A model generated the notes under the pieces. It had not been told where the DNA came from. It searched no databases and worked only from the letters and a program-made list of their open reading frames with translations. A DNA stretch of 64,000 nt from Caprimulgus europaeus. Its lineage: Eukaryota; Chordata; Aves; Caprimulgiformes; Caprimulgidae. The DNA lies in NCBI GenBank assembly GCA_907165065.1, contig OU015534.1, positions 12,407,686-12,471,685 on the forward strand, read 5' to 3'. Below, in pieces: positions 48,267 to 60,573 of the stretch; positions within the stretch are counted from its first letter, which is position 1, and each line of letters starts with the position of its first letter. Made by a program: the position numbers and the translations under genes.

Positions 48267-48326
48267 GAGCCCCTGCTCTGGAGAGAGAACCCCTGCTCCA
48301 GAGAGAGAGAGAGAGCCCCTGCTCCC
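48267..48326 (+). repeat. Short minisatellite of about 20 bp, three copies
   Basis: gagcccctgctctggagaga, then gaacccctgctccagagaga, then gagagagagcccctgctccc. The core cccctgctcc recurs three times, separated by GA-rich spacers. Confidence 0.75.
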
Positions 48327-51090
48327 ACGCGCCCACTTTTCTTTCAGTCCCCACCCACCACCTTCTACCAGCACGTCCCTCTTCCTATGGTTCACGTAAC
48401 TCTATCAATTCAGAGACCGAACTAGTTATGTTAGCACAATCCTCTTCCACAGGTACTCACAAAATTGCTTTACAAATGGCTAAAATGAATTTAGAGTAAT
48501 TGCATTACCATAATACCACAGATATCACAGTGGTATGTGTGGGGCTTCACAATCCTAGAAATAGCAAAAATTAAAATTAGGCTTTTATGAAAACATTCCT
48601 AAGCTCAGGGTACTTTTACAATCAGAAGTTTGTTCTCCTATTCTAAACAATATTTACGCAGGTACAAAAAGCCATCTCAAACACAGGACACGAATCTACA
48701 GCATAAATCTGTATTCTGGTCTCATGAGGTGCGGAAATCAGCATTCAAACAGCTACATTAGCAACAGCATAAGAAAATGAACTATTTTCTAGGTATCTGT
48801 TGTATTTTGCAGCCTGAATGTCAATAAAGAATTTGGGTTCATTCAGAGACAACAGACCATCGAGACTGGCTGGGCACAAGTTTTTCCTCTTGTGGTAAAT
48901 TAAATAAGTTTGGGGTTTTTTTCATTGCTGGAAAAAGCCAGAAACTTATAGTTTAGAATTTGAAGTATTAAATAATTCTCAGTTACTGGAGTTTAAAAGG
49001 TTTTACTTTGAGATCAGAATTAACGAGCTTAATGATCTCCTGTAACACTCAGATTTATTTCAGCTAAATAAGAATTACCCTTCTCCACCGGCCACCGTTA
49101 TCATGGCTCCACAGCCAGTCCCAAGCTGCTATTAAACTATTTATTTGGAGAAGCTAATACTAGTGGGATGAAATTTAATATTTTGTTTAATATATACAAG
49201 GCTCATTTCCAAAAAAGTGAAAGCATTGGCTTTACAGTGCAAAGTCTCACCAGCTCACCAAGCCCAGGGAGCACAGCAAGACCTACCACAACAGCTCTCT
49301 TCACCGTTCCTCAACTCCTCATACTTCCTTACATTGTAGGATCAGTCAGTCCCAGCATCCAGTGAAATAGCAGCTTAACCAGAACACCACAATTCCTTTA
49401 CATTTAGTTTACAATAGCCACGCTGCAAGGTTCTTTGTGCTTAAGAAGTTTTCTTCTTGCAACAACTTGAAAAATTAGTCCTTCATCCCAAAAGACAACT
49501 GATCAAGAAATGACCAGCAGGATCCCAAAAGTTTGTGGATTTAGAGTTATAAAATTCATAGTTTCTTCAAGAAAGAGTTGATAAAACACAGACCAGGTGT
49601 GCAAGAAAAAAAAAAAAAAACAAACCCTCTCCTCTTCAGCAGGGCCTTGCCTGCAAAACCAAAACCAGTGAAGAACGAGATACCTCAAGAATGTAATCCT
49701 GCACCTCCCACGTCACATGCCGTGTAGGAGCTGTAGGAGCTGCCCACCCTCTCCCCCCCTGCCCCGATGACTAACTCAGCAAACATTTCACTGGGATATC
49801 TGGAAAGCAAAGTGCATTACAGCAGTCTTAGATTTATCCATTTCACAGAATCTGCTGAAAACAGGAATAATTCACTGGCTGGGAGGCATGGCTGTCCGGA
49901 TCTCTCCTTCAGCAGCCTCTGCTTTGGCAGCCTGCTCTGCGTCTCTGGAAACAAGGGTGCAGCTCACGACGACAACTGAACTAACCCAGTGCATCACTGC
50001 CACCAAACAGCACCGTCCCTTTCCTTACGGCTGATTGCACTGGTCCCTCTTTTATTCCAGCACCAACAACACTCCCCTTTAGCTGGTGCAAAGAGCTAAA
50101 AGCTCTTCTAATTTTTGTTGCCAGCCTTAAACTCATAGAGATGCTAATTAGGCACTAGGGGCAACTCACCACCACCACACCAAGTACACACAGGTACCGG
50201 CACAAGAGGAGCAGTTGCTGGTGGCAAGAGCAAGACCTTCCCCAGCATCAGCGTCTATCACCTTCACCCTGCCTTGATTGTACCACTGACAACAAACTTG
50301 TCAAAGCAACGACATGGGACAGTGAAGGGTTGACTCGGAAGGACACTTCCACTGGAAGGACACAAAGGAAAGGGGGGAAATCCTTTTATAAACCTTCCAA
50401 CTTCAGGAAGTCCAAAGCATGCTGCAATAAAATTGGTAACTACAAATTTTAAGGTGAAAAGCTGCTAAAACCACTGCACCTTTGATCTACTAAGTCCCTT
50501 TATAAATTGCATTGACTGCTAATTACCTCCTGTAAACACGTTTTCTATGTTCTCTCTGCAAATTGTCTTGCTTCAACTATCAACTCTGTCTTTTCCTGTA
50601 GCTTTCTTCTTTCCTTTTTTCCTAAATTTATATCTTTCTCTTATTTAAGTATTTCTAAGCAACAGCAACGTCACCCTTTCACCTTCTCTTCAATAAACAG
50701 TTTGAGCTGTAAATCACTCACTGAAGTGTCTCCCAAACTTGAAACACTCTTGAAGATTTTACTGAAAACACTCAAAATACTGCATGTTTTTAAAAACATA
50801 AAGATTAAAACAGGACACAAATATTCCTCCAGCAACCACATCACTACCAAATGCCAAGACAGCATGACCTTGGTATGTTCGGACAATATTTTCCCCAGCT
50901 ATAAAACTAAATAACTTTTTAGGTCTTAACCATATAACCAGTGACAAACGCCTTAAAAATCAGATACAGTAAGTTGTATCCTAAACTAACACTAGATAGA
51001 ATTCAAAGTGGGGTAGAAGTGGCAGACAAAAAACAGTGACATGTAAAACAACACAAAAAACTTTGGATTCATGTGTCTGAGAGGTAAGTC
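48327..51090. other. Unique non-coding sequence
   Basis: No gene or element was recognised. It contains an A15 run (49606-49620) and a 9-bp tandem pair (tgtaggagc twice, 49723-49740). Confidence 0.5.
49606..49620. repeat. A15 homopolymer
   Basis: Fifteen uninterrupted As followed by caaaccc; no source element was identified upstream. Confidence 0.9.
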
Positions 51091-51360
51091 ATAGAATCAT
51101 TTTGGTTGAAAAAGACCTTTAAGATCACTGAGTCCAACCAAAAATCTAACACTGACAACTGCACCACTAAAACATATCCTTAAGCACCACATCTACACGT
51201 CTTTTAAATACCTCCAGGAGTGAGGATTGCACCACTTCCCTGGGCAGCCTGTTCCAATGCTTGACAACCCTTTCAGTGAATAAATTGTTTCCTAATATCC
51301 AAACTGAACCTCCTTTGACACAACTTGAAACCATTTCCTCCTGTCCTATCACCTGAGTCC
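51091..51360 (-). mobile_element. CR1 LINE 3' end (5'-truncated)
   Basis: The best-preserved transposon in the window. The plus strand starts with the antisense CR1 terminus (atagaatcattttggttg, aaaaagacctttaagatcac, gagtccaacc), which is the hallmark of bird CR1 3' ends. The minus strand then encodes the ORF2 C-terminus with [17 protein letters not shown] and LEVFKRR-DVVLKDM. A Met-initiated frame for this tail runs through 51167-51352. The copy is truncated at its 5' side near 51360, as usual for CR1. Only one copy of the terminal octamer-type repeat is left. It lacks the RT domain and is inactive. Confidence 0.95.
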
Positions 51361-54300
51361 CAATTAAACAAAGATCTTCAAGAAAAATTTCCAGCTCTCC
51401 ACTTTTGCTTTAATCACCCTAGCAGTCTGTACTCCAATCAGTCTTTTTGTTCTTCCTTATACCCAAAATAAACCAAAAGAAAAGTCAAAGTAATAACATC
51501 AAATAAAATGTATGAGGTTTTTTGCTGCCTCCACTACAAGTAAACACCAGAGATGCCATTTATGAAAGCATCGAGCAACCCAAGGATGGTAAAGGAAAAA
51601 TATAAAATATGCATTTACGCATAAATATTTTACATGGGTGAGATAAGGCCTTTATAGTCAAACTGGGGGTGTTTTCAGGCACAATTTATTACATTTCATG
51701 CAACTTGCAGAAGGTTTTCTATTTCATGTAACTCCCTGAAGTACTATCTTTATGAATGCAAGCAAAACATGTCCCTTCACGCCCATTTTATTTCCCTTAA
51801 ATTCTGGTTTTGGACACTTTCAAGTCAAAATCAATGTTACACTTAATATACTGTACAAAATCAAACAGATCTTTCTTCATGACTGCTAATAGTAACTTTT
51901 ATAAACTTTAAAATACAGTGTTAGGTTTAATGAAGTCCTAGTGATTGATTTTCATAATTGAAGCTGACACAGCTCAAGGATGACTCCACGGCAGGAGGTT
52001 TCAGCAGAGAACCTCACCCTTCTGCTGAGCAGGGCAGCACAACCCTTCTCCATAAATTACACAAAATGGGAATTTCCATGTTTCCTAAAAGCTCATCCTC
52101 CGAGAGAGAACCGCCACTGCAGCACCAGCCATTATTTCCCCCCGACAGCGTTCTCTGAGATTGTGGAAAGCTTCTCTTTAGGATCTTGGGTCCACAGTGA
52201 ATCAGCAACTAAGCAGAACTAAGCCAACAACCAGGCTTCTCCACCACCATAAAACCTCCCCTTTCCTCCGCTTATTTGATGGAAGCTGAGCAGCTCAGCC
52301 TCTCTTGAGGTCTCAGCATGCTGCCTGCCAGTAACAATGCAACAAGGGTGACGGGGATCTGTCCTGTTCTGGTGGCAGCAAACATCCTTCCAGCAGCAAA
52401 CAGGAGCGTGTCCCGCGTTGCAAATCTGTACTACGAACATGTACAAATCTGCCAGAGGAACGGGATACTGGGTCACAAAGCAGGTCATCTGAAAACTCAG
52501 CGTTATGCAAAACATGAGCCACGTGGCTTCAAAAATCATCCAAATTACTTTACTTTTACACAGAAACAATTTTCCTGGAGAGGAGGAAAAAAAAAAAATC
52601 ACCTTGTTAAAATAACATGGGCTACTTAGAAAACATTTCACCTGTTTTAAGCCCACTAAGGTAAGATACAGTCTTCTTAATACAACGAATCTGTGGACCA
52701 CAAGCACCACAGTGCAGGAAAATCTTTGGTTTATTTACAACATCCAAAGGACAAATATCCAACTATAACATACTGAGCATACCACCTGGAAATTTCAGGT
52801 GTGCTTGAAACCTACACATGTTTTAGTAGCTTTGTTTTACAGCAGGGGCTGAGGTGAGAAGGGATGACCAAGCCGCAGCAGTGCTGGTCAGCACGTGCTT
52901 TGTGTCTGGCTGCAGGCACGAGGAGTATCTGCAGTGAGCGGCCATGCAGGCCACTACTTATACACGTAGGCCGCATTTATACAGCTGTGTTATGGCAAAG
53001 TTTGAGCTGAGACAGGCAACACAAAGATGAAAGCACTCAAGTCGTGTTGAGACGTCCACACACGCCATGGCAAACACCACGCACAGCTCCATCCTTCTGC
53101 AGAGCTGAGATGGCTGGGCCTGACAGTGCCCACCCGCACAGCCCGTCCTCCCTCCAGCCGCTCCCACACGTATCCCAGAGCTGGCGCTGGCACCGCCTGG
53201 TGGGACGGTGTGGGGTTGGTGTGTTTGTTTAACAGAGGACAGGTTGTCTTTCTTTTTTTGCTAAAGCCTCCAACATCCACCCCTTGCAGAGTAAGGTTAA
53301 TGATGATGAATAAGATAATTTCCAAAATGTTTGTGCCAGGCACAAAGCAGGAAAACATCACTCTAGCTATGTCAGCAGTGGGATCTTACCAAAAACTCTT
53401 CCCTAGATACCCAGATCTGCAGCTGCGCGAGGGTTTTGGTAAAACTTCTCTGCTGCCTTCTGACAATTGACCACAGGGAGCAACAGAGGCGTTCAGGACC
53501 TCCTTTTACTCCTCTCTACCCCCCTACACAGCCCCAGGTAGACCTACGATGGGCACGCTCCTTCAACAGCCCAGGTCGCCACCAAGTCCAACTGCAGGCT
53601 CCTCTGGAGGAGATGGGCAAGCTGCTTTCAATGACTTCTGACAACGCTGACATGCTTCCTTACACATTTTGAAATATCTGAAGCACAAACAAAATAACCT
53701 CATGCTTAATGCAGGCATTCTTTAGTAGTTCTGTTCCATACAGGCTGAGAAATCCCCTTGCACTGTATCACAGACATGTGCTTCCTTCTATCTGCATTAC
53801 TTAACATCCATAGAGTGTTCTTCAATTGCAATTCATCATATAAAAATAACTACTAATTTGTCAGCAGTGCAGATATTTTAAGATATTGACAAGAAAGGCT
53901 TCCTTTGCAAGCAAGGAAGTTTTATTTTAGCAAGTATCAATACCATTTCAAGCTCTTCTGTGATAGTCAAAAATGACCCCAAAAACTCACATCCTAACTC
54001 AGCTCACTAAACTCCGTGGAGCAGGCTGAAATCCACAGCTGTTTATAGCTGCAGCATTATGCATCTGACAGTTTTATTTGTGTAACAGTTTATGCTTTCA
54101 TTATGTTCTGTCACTTGCTACATGGAATTTGTGTTTAAGAAGATTCCACTGTATCATATCTAAGAGGTTTACAACAAAATCCAAATAGCTGAACTCACAG
54201 ATACGCTGCATCACTAGATTTAAGGGTTCACAGTAACTTCTTGTAGCCATATTACAACATTAGCCATCTTCTTGTGACTAGATTCATCCACAAACAATAC

Positions 54301-57300
54301 ACAATGCTACATAAAAATTACCTTCAGGATTGATTAAATGAAAAATCAATATATAGTATTATTACATCTGCCTTACCATCATTCCATCATATATAAAAAT
54401 TGAAAGAAACAACCAGTTTTCACAAGTTTATTCTCAACTCTTAAAAAAGAGCACAGAAGCATGTTACCTTCCAAGAATACCAGTTAATTAACTGTGCCAG
54501 GAGCTGAACAAGTGGCAGAACTACAGCTCCCAGTAAAAGCATGTCAACAACTAGTGACTGAGATGCCAAAAAGTAACTGGAGTAAACAAGAATCACAACA
54601 CAGACAGGATCTCCTGCACACATCACCATGGGTCTTATTATTAAAAAAGAAGGAAAAAAAAGGGGGGGGTGGGGAGAGTGAAGAAAGTTGGCTAAACATG
54701 CAACATGTCAAGGGCAGTAAGGCCAGCAGGCTATGGCAAATCTCCTCTACATTTAGCAAACCTACATTTGCCTCCCTATGGATAGGGAGTTCTTTTTACC
54801 ATTGTGCACAGATCTACCTCATGGGGCTTCTACCTCCAACCCAGCAGCTGGGGCAAGCCACCATCTTCAGCAGTACACAGAGTGGTTATATTCACTCACC
54901 TTTGCTCAGTCATCCTGATTGCAAATATCCCTTTTCCTTGGGAAAGGGTATTTATGGCCCACAACTTATTTTTCTTTTTGCTCCAACTGACCTTATCATT
55001 CATTCTGCTGCTAAATTAAATACCTCTTCATCAGAAACTCCCCACTCATGCAGGCACTTGCATGCTGGTGGTAATTAAGTCTTCTCTGAACCTTCTTGGA
55101 AAGAAGCCACAAGCAGTGAGTACAGAAGCCCAGGCAAGGCAGGCTCTATAGACCTCACGTCATACTGTATGTACCCTTTCAGATTTTTAACACGTTTTCT
55201 AAGAATAAGTATCAGAAATGCACAGCATTAAAAGAGTGCACTCTTATATCAGCTCCCCTCCAGGTGACACCATCACCTCTTTCAGCCTACAGCATCACCC
55301 TATCTTACAGCACACACTGGAGACGGGCAATCACGGCTGTCAAGTTGGAGATGCAGGCTCAGCCGACGGCTCACCATACGTCCTGCTCCAGCGGAGTAAC
55401 TGCTCTGCATTACACTGCTCCCCAGGCTGTAATCATGGTCTGCTCTCTGCAAATCCACTTGACAGAAAGCTTCTCTTAACTACAGATGATTTCGGTAATG
55501 AGTTATTTCAGCTCATGTAACTGTGGTCTGTGGTGGAAAAGTCAAGCCAAGCTATGTCACAGCTTGTGTTAATTTCCACTAATGAGGATCCCAACAGTTG
55601 CAATAAATGGCTCCATCCATAAACTGAGAAATTAAATATCTGGAATTACTTCCATGAAAACAAGCTTCAAACTATTGAGGAAAGTAAGTCTGCAATCCAC
55701 AAAGTAAAGACTGTCCTCCAGCATGTTTCACACAAGAAGAACCAGGAAACACATCAGCAACACAACTAGCATCAAAATATTACAGAAGTAGTGGAAGAAG
55801 TTTTAAAAGTCTCACCTTATGCACTGCAGAGACACCTGGAAAGACAAGGAAAGCTTTTCTATTCAACTAGGATGGACCAGTCAGTCTCTACCTTGAGGGG
55901 ATCCTACCATAAAGCATAAAACAGATGCCAGACATTCGTGTTCTGGGTTTAACAAGAGTGAACTCTCCAAGGATCTACCTAAAGGGAAGGAGAGGTAGGA
56001 ACTCGTGTCTTCAGCCACTAAGTCTTTTATTTTACCTTTACTTATGCAGCTCCTCATTGGCTTCAGCCAAGACACACCGCACTGGCATGTTTCCCAGCTG
56101 CTCAGTGGGCAGCGTGGCTGTTGGGGAGTTTGGTATTGAAGCCAGAGTCCTGGATCACAGCAAGATGCATGAATGCCACAGAAGTACCCATCTATTTTAC
56201 CTCTTCGCCTTCTCCACTTGCTCATCCACTGTCTTGCCGCATGGGATGACCAGCTGAACTAGGAGCCTACACCTAGAAGTCACAGTAGATTATGAAACAC
56301 AACAGCTGCAAGGTGCAATGCTGCCAGGACCAGGGATGCTAAGGAGAACCTGGAGGAACCAAAGTTCATCAATGATTTGTTGCCTGCTCAAGTGTGACCA
56401 TAAAATGAAACCCTCACACATCAGAAGGCTGACCTCATTGTGCACTGTATTGGACTAAATGGGTATGAGGTTCAAGGTAATGTAAGTAAAACCCGTTCTG
56501 CAGAGGTGAGGGATGTAGGCTAAATATAGACTACACAGAAAAGTGCTGAGTTTTTTATTGCACCTCTGTCCAAGGAGTAAATAGTTTCAGTATGCTAGCT
56601 AGCACTCATGAGCTTTGCTAGTGAACTTTCATCCACTTTAACTGATGGAAGTTGCATTACAAAACAAAATGCTCCTCGAAAAGGTGTGGATCTGTACAAG
56701 TCAGCCACTTAGGTGTTATTAAGTATTCATAAGGCAAGATGCAGTGGATGAGACTGTTCACGTACTTCAAATGTGCAATGTGTATGGTAATTGGGATTTG
56801 GAACACTAAAAGTAAGGTTCCAAGAAAATTTTTGCACTTCTGAAAACTCCTTTTTCACTACTTCCATAGAAACTGTGTATATTAAAGTTTAAGTCTTAAG
56901 ATGCAGAGAGCAATAAAGCACTTCACAGCTAGCAACTGAATTTGCAGAGCAGTGTATGTGATCTAACCCTGATGTCAAAAGACTCAAGCTTCCCAAAGCA
57001 CATTCTATTCAGACTGAAGCTTTCCAGTTTTTCTTTAATTTGCTCTATTTTGTCAAAATTCAGCAAAGTTAGATGATTTAGAAAAAAGAGCTCAGGGTGA
57101 AGACTGAAAAAATCTTTAACAAAAACCTTTGTCCTGGTTCTTTCCTTGTATGTGGGTAGGAATCTCGATGACAACCCTACCTGCATTACCGATGCTTGAT
57201 TTAGCTGTCAGAAGCCTGGTATTTCTTCCTCTTGCATACTTTTTGTAGCATAATCATCTAAAGAGCCTCTTAAATATTCACTTATTGATCTGCTCCACTT

Positions 57301-59791
57301 ATTCATTAACAACACACTATCACTTTTTCACTTTACTTCAAGTAAATACGCATCTGGCATTTTAAAACATGAATTCCACATTTCCTGGAAAACGCAGTGT
57401 AATTCAGGAGTCTTGCTGAATCCTTTTAGAGTGTTTCTTTTGCATTCAACAATTACAGGTTCCTTATATCAATCCCAAAACTGGGTCATCTAAAAGCACT
57501 TATGAAGCATTTAGCAAGCACTAGCAAGCAGAATTACATCCAACCCATGCTGTTTCATGAGTAATTGAAACAGCCAGGTAGCTTAAACATACAACATTTC
57601 ATCAGACTGTTGTTGAAAAGACATTAATACTCATTTTTCCCCTCAGTAGCCATGTCAGTTCTTGCCCTTTACTTCATCTTCATAAATCCACTAGAATCTA
57701 AATGCAGAAGAGTGAATTTTATCCGATAGCCAGCAATGCACAATTAACTTATTTCTCTCTGCGTCAGTTCATGATTTAGTGACATGATGTTGTGAGTGGC
57801 AGAAGTGGAATAGAGAAAGGAGGAGGAAGCTTGAGGGGGGTGAAGGGGGGAAGAGCTGTTTTGTCTTTAACAGACAAAAAAAATTCTCACTTCAGCAATA
57901 AATAGAGCCACTGACTTTCCAGTTTCTGAAACTGTTTTCACAACAATTCTTTCTACAATACCAAACACTACCAAGGTGTTACATGGACTTGTTTATGGCA
58001 CTTCCAAAGGCTGATACAAATGAACATGAGAAATACATTCAATAAACCCTTCTGCCATGGTTACGCTGAAGAACAGCCCATCTCTTCCTGTTCCTCACTG
58101 AAACATTCACTGTCATTGGACATCAGTCCACATTGGGCATCTCCACCAGCAACACCAAGACTTCTCCAGCTGATCCTCCTCTTCCAAACACTTCCACTGA
58201 GTTTCAACGAAGATTTTAGTTCAAATTTTAGATCTGGATTTATAGAGCCTCAATTTAAAAGGTACAAAGCATACAGTTCAAAGATTTAGGAAAGGTGATG
58301 TTTGCCTCTTGCAAATTTCTGCTTAATACAACATGATGGCAGTTGCAGTCATCAACAGAAATCTGGGAGTTATCATGCACCTTTTCTTGACATTTAACAG
58401 TCAATAGACTGACGATAAAATGCTGATTTATGATCTGTAGACTCTTATTTATTGGAGCGCAAAACTTCCCTTAGGAAGACACTGAGACAGCACAGCATAC
58501 TTGTAATTTTCTCTAGTCTCTCGAGAAAGCATATTCTGGAAGTTGCAAAGGCAAATCTGCGTAAGCTTGGCATTCTCATATGCAATTTTCATTTAAACCA
58601 AGATTATAAAAGAAAATAAAATGCCATTTTAAAAGCTTGCTGTTTTCTGTAACAAAATGGATGCCGCTTTATTACAGAAACTACAGTTTCTCTGTGGTTT
58701 GAAAAAGAAAACTAAGCACAAATGCCTGTTGATTCTCCCACCACTTCTGATGCCTGACTGAGAAAACCGAGTTATTGATAAACCAGGATTTAGAGCAAGA
58801 TTTGCAGCACTGGAAAATTTTACTATGTTTCTGATCAAATAATTGTCGTCTTCTTATAATAAAAAGCTTTCAGGTGTGAATGTTTAAAAGGATGCTGTGA
58901 AACAAGTTGTATAATTGTCAGTTACTTCAGGGGAGGGGTGGGAACCACACACCTAAAAATATTAAATCTTCTCTTTGGAAACTGAACATACAATCTAAAT
59001 GACATTCTCCATGGTAGTGATTTTGCAATTTGGTAATAAGGACCATCTAAGCCTACAGAAATATCATTTTCTTCTGGAAGAAAAATAGTCTGCTACTTGT
59101 AAAAGTTACTGATTTGATGCAGCCTACCTAAACTACATAATGCAAGTAAAATGCCTCTTAAACAGAGATAAAAACACAAGCAGCCTTTGTCTACCTTAAG
59201 CCAACTCCGATGGCAGCGCTCAGTTGAACTCTCCAGCATTGCCATTTCACAGTTCAGCGCTGTGACCAGACTGAGCCCCACGTCCCAGGCTACGTCACTG
59301 CCTGTTACTCCTTAGTATGTAACAGCTACGCGGGAATATTAAACCTCCCACAGAATCACGTAAATGACTAATTGCCAGTTCCTCTGTTTTAATCAATCCA
59401 CGTGGTCTGCACACTAACATACAACTGAGGTCCAGATTGAGATGGGTTTAATTTAAGCTTTTGCCTCTCAAAGCAGCTTCTCTAATACCCACCAGAACAC
59501 TGACCCAGCACATCTGCATAGGCTTCAAGAAGCACGTGGCTACACAAAACACAGAGCATGCACTAGCTCTGGAGGCTGGGAACACAGCAGCAGAAGCCAT
59601 GTCCCACACACCCATGACTTCATTTCGCCCACTGACACATCTGCCTGACTGCATGCTTTTTATCTAGATAAACTGAATTGCCTTGTCATCTAGTAGAGCC
59701 TTTCCCCACTTCTCTCCCCATCTCTCAGGAACATCAGTGGACACCAAGAATGAAGTTGACTCCCTCCCTCCCTGTTACTTCTGTCCCCCAG
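51361..59791. other. Unique non-coding sequence
   Basis: No gene, RNA or repeat family was recognised in these 8.4 kb. The window's longest open frames lie here: 52219-52710 minus (163 codons) and 54494-55078 plus (194 codons). Neither shows a known domain, and the second crosses a K/G-rich simple tract (54642-54674). 52860-53240 is GC-richer than its surroundings, with a partial CTCF-like core (cgcctggtggga). 54240-54420 is AT-rich. Confidence 0.5.
54642..54674. repeat. Polypurine tract (A-rich then G8-T-G4)
   Basis: aaaaaagaaggaaaaaaaa followed by eight Gs, T and four Gs. It creates the K/G-rich segment in the overlapping 194-codon open frame. Confidence 0.85.
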
Positions 59792-59851
59792 GTCTCCAAC
59801 TTCAGGCAGATCAGAGAGCAGGGAAGAGAGGGCAACCTGAGCTGGACAGAG
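59792..59851 (+). other. Candidate 60-nt exon (splice-site evidence only)
   Basis: A strong pyrimidine tract and acceptor (ccctgttacttctgtccccc then ag) end at 59791, and a donor-like gtggga follows 59851. The 60 nt between them read in phase 0 as VSNFRQIREQGREGNLSWTE, open at both ends. The frame continues on both sides, so openness alone is weak evidence. I know no matching protein. Confidence 0.15.
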
Positions 59852-60519
59852 GTGGGAGGGCAGACGATGCTGATGATCACTAGAAGAACAGAAGACAGGA
59901 TGGGGATAAACAGCAAGAAATAATTGAAAAAGTGTGGTGAGAGCCAAGTGGCCAAAACCCCTAAAAACAATTAATGACTGATGAATCTCAATATCCCTCA
60001 GCTGCCCAGCACACAGCTGACAACCACACTGGCCAAAGGGGAACTTGATTTTACTATAACCTGATATTCTGATTTGAAAATTAACATTACAAAATACAAG
60101 GAGAACATATGTCATTTGGATTACAAACTTGCTAAATGACCTTCAAATGCAGCTGTAGTAAACTGGGAAACACCAGAAACAGCAATGTTTCTGTTTATCA
60201 GCAAGTCAGCAAAGGTGACTCAGTTCCAACATCCAAGCAGCAAGGGTAGGGGTGGACCACATAGAGGAGAAAATTTTAAGCAGAAACCACAACCAGATGC
60301 TGAAGCTAATCCAACTGAAAATGGAAAAAACAAGGTTTGCCTTTCTAATGCTCTCAGTAGTAGATTAACTAACAGAACAGGAATTTCCTCCTCTCTACAC
60401 CTCCACCTTGAGCCAGTTGTCTTTCAGGAAATTGTATATTAACAAAATCAGAGTTAACACCTTGCATTAGATGAAAAATACTGATTTGCAATATACACAA
60501 AAATCAGAAAAGGCACCTA
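59852..60519. other. Unique non-coding sequence
   Basis: I recognised no gene. A 141-codon minus-strand frame covers 59690-60115 opposite the candidate exon and has no recognisable domain. Confidence 0.5.
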
Positions 60520-60573
60520 ACAATCATCCCACCTTACATTACATAGGCCCCTACAATTCTGTGATTCTGTGAT
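60520..60573 (+). mobile_element. CR1 3' terminus (severely 5'-truncated)
   Basis: The sequence ends in attctgtgattctgtgat, two copies of the ATTCTRTG-type octamer that terminates CR1 elements. It is preceded by about 35 bases resembling the end of the CR1 3' UTR (aatcatcccaccttacatta). Only the last few tens of bases of the element are present, in sense orientation. Confidence 0.65.

Noticed and set aside
51167-51352. 61-codon minus-strand frame as a host gene
   Set aside because: It is the CR1 ORF2 C-terminus, already reported as a mobile element.
52219-52710. 163-codon minus-strand open frame
   Set aside because: It shows no domain, no signal peptide of normal form and no splice context. 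Composition-driven frames are open on both strands in the same stretch.
53180-53200. CTCF-like core (cgcctggtggga)
   Set aside because: Too many departures from the consensus on the G-rich side.
54494-55078. Longest open frame, 194 codons, plus strand
   Set aside because: Its K/G-rich segment comes from the polypurine tract at 54642-54674. The rest matches no family I know, and other frames are open nearby; it looks like chance.
59690-60115. 141-codon minus-strand open frame
   Set aside because: No domain was recognised; it lies opposite a pyrimidine-rich tract that depletes stops.
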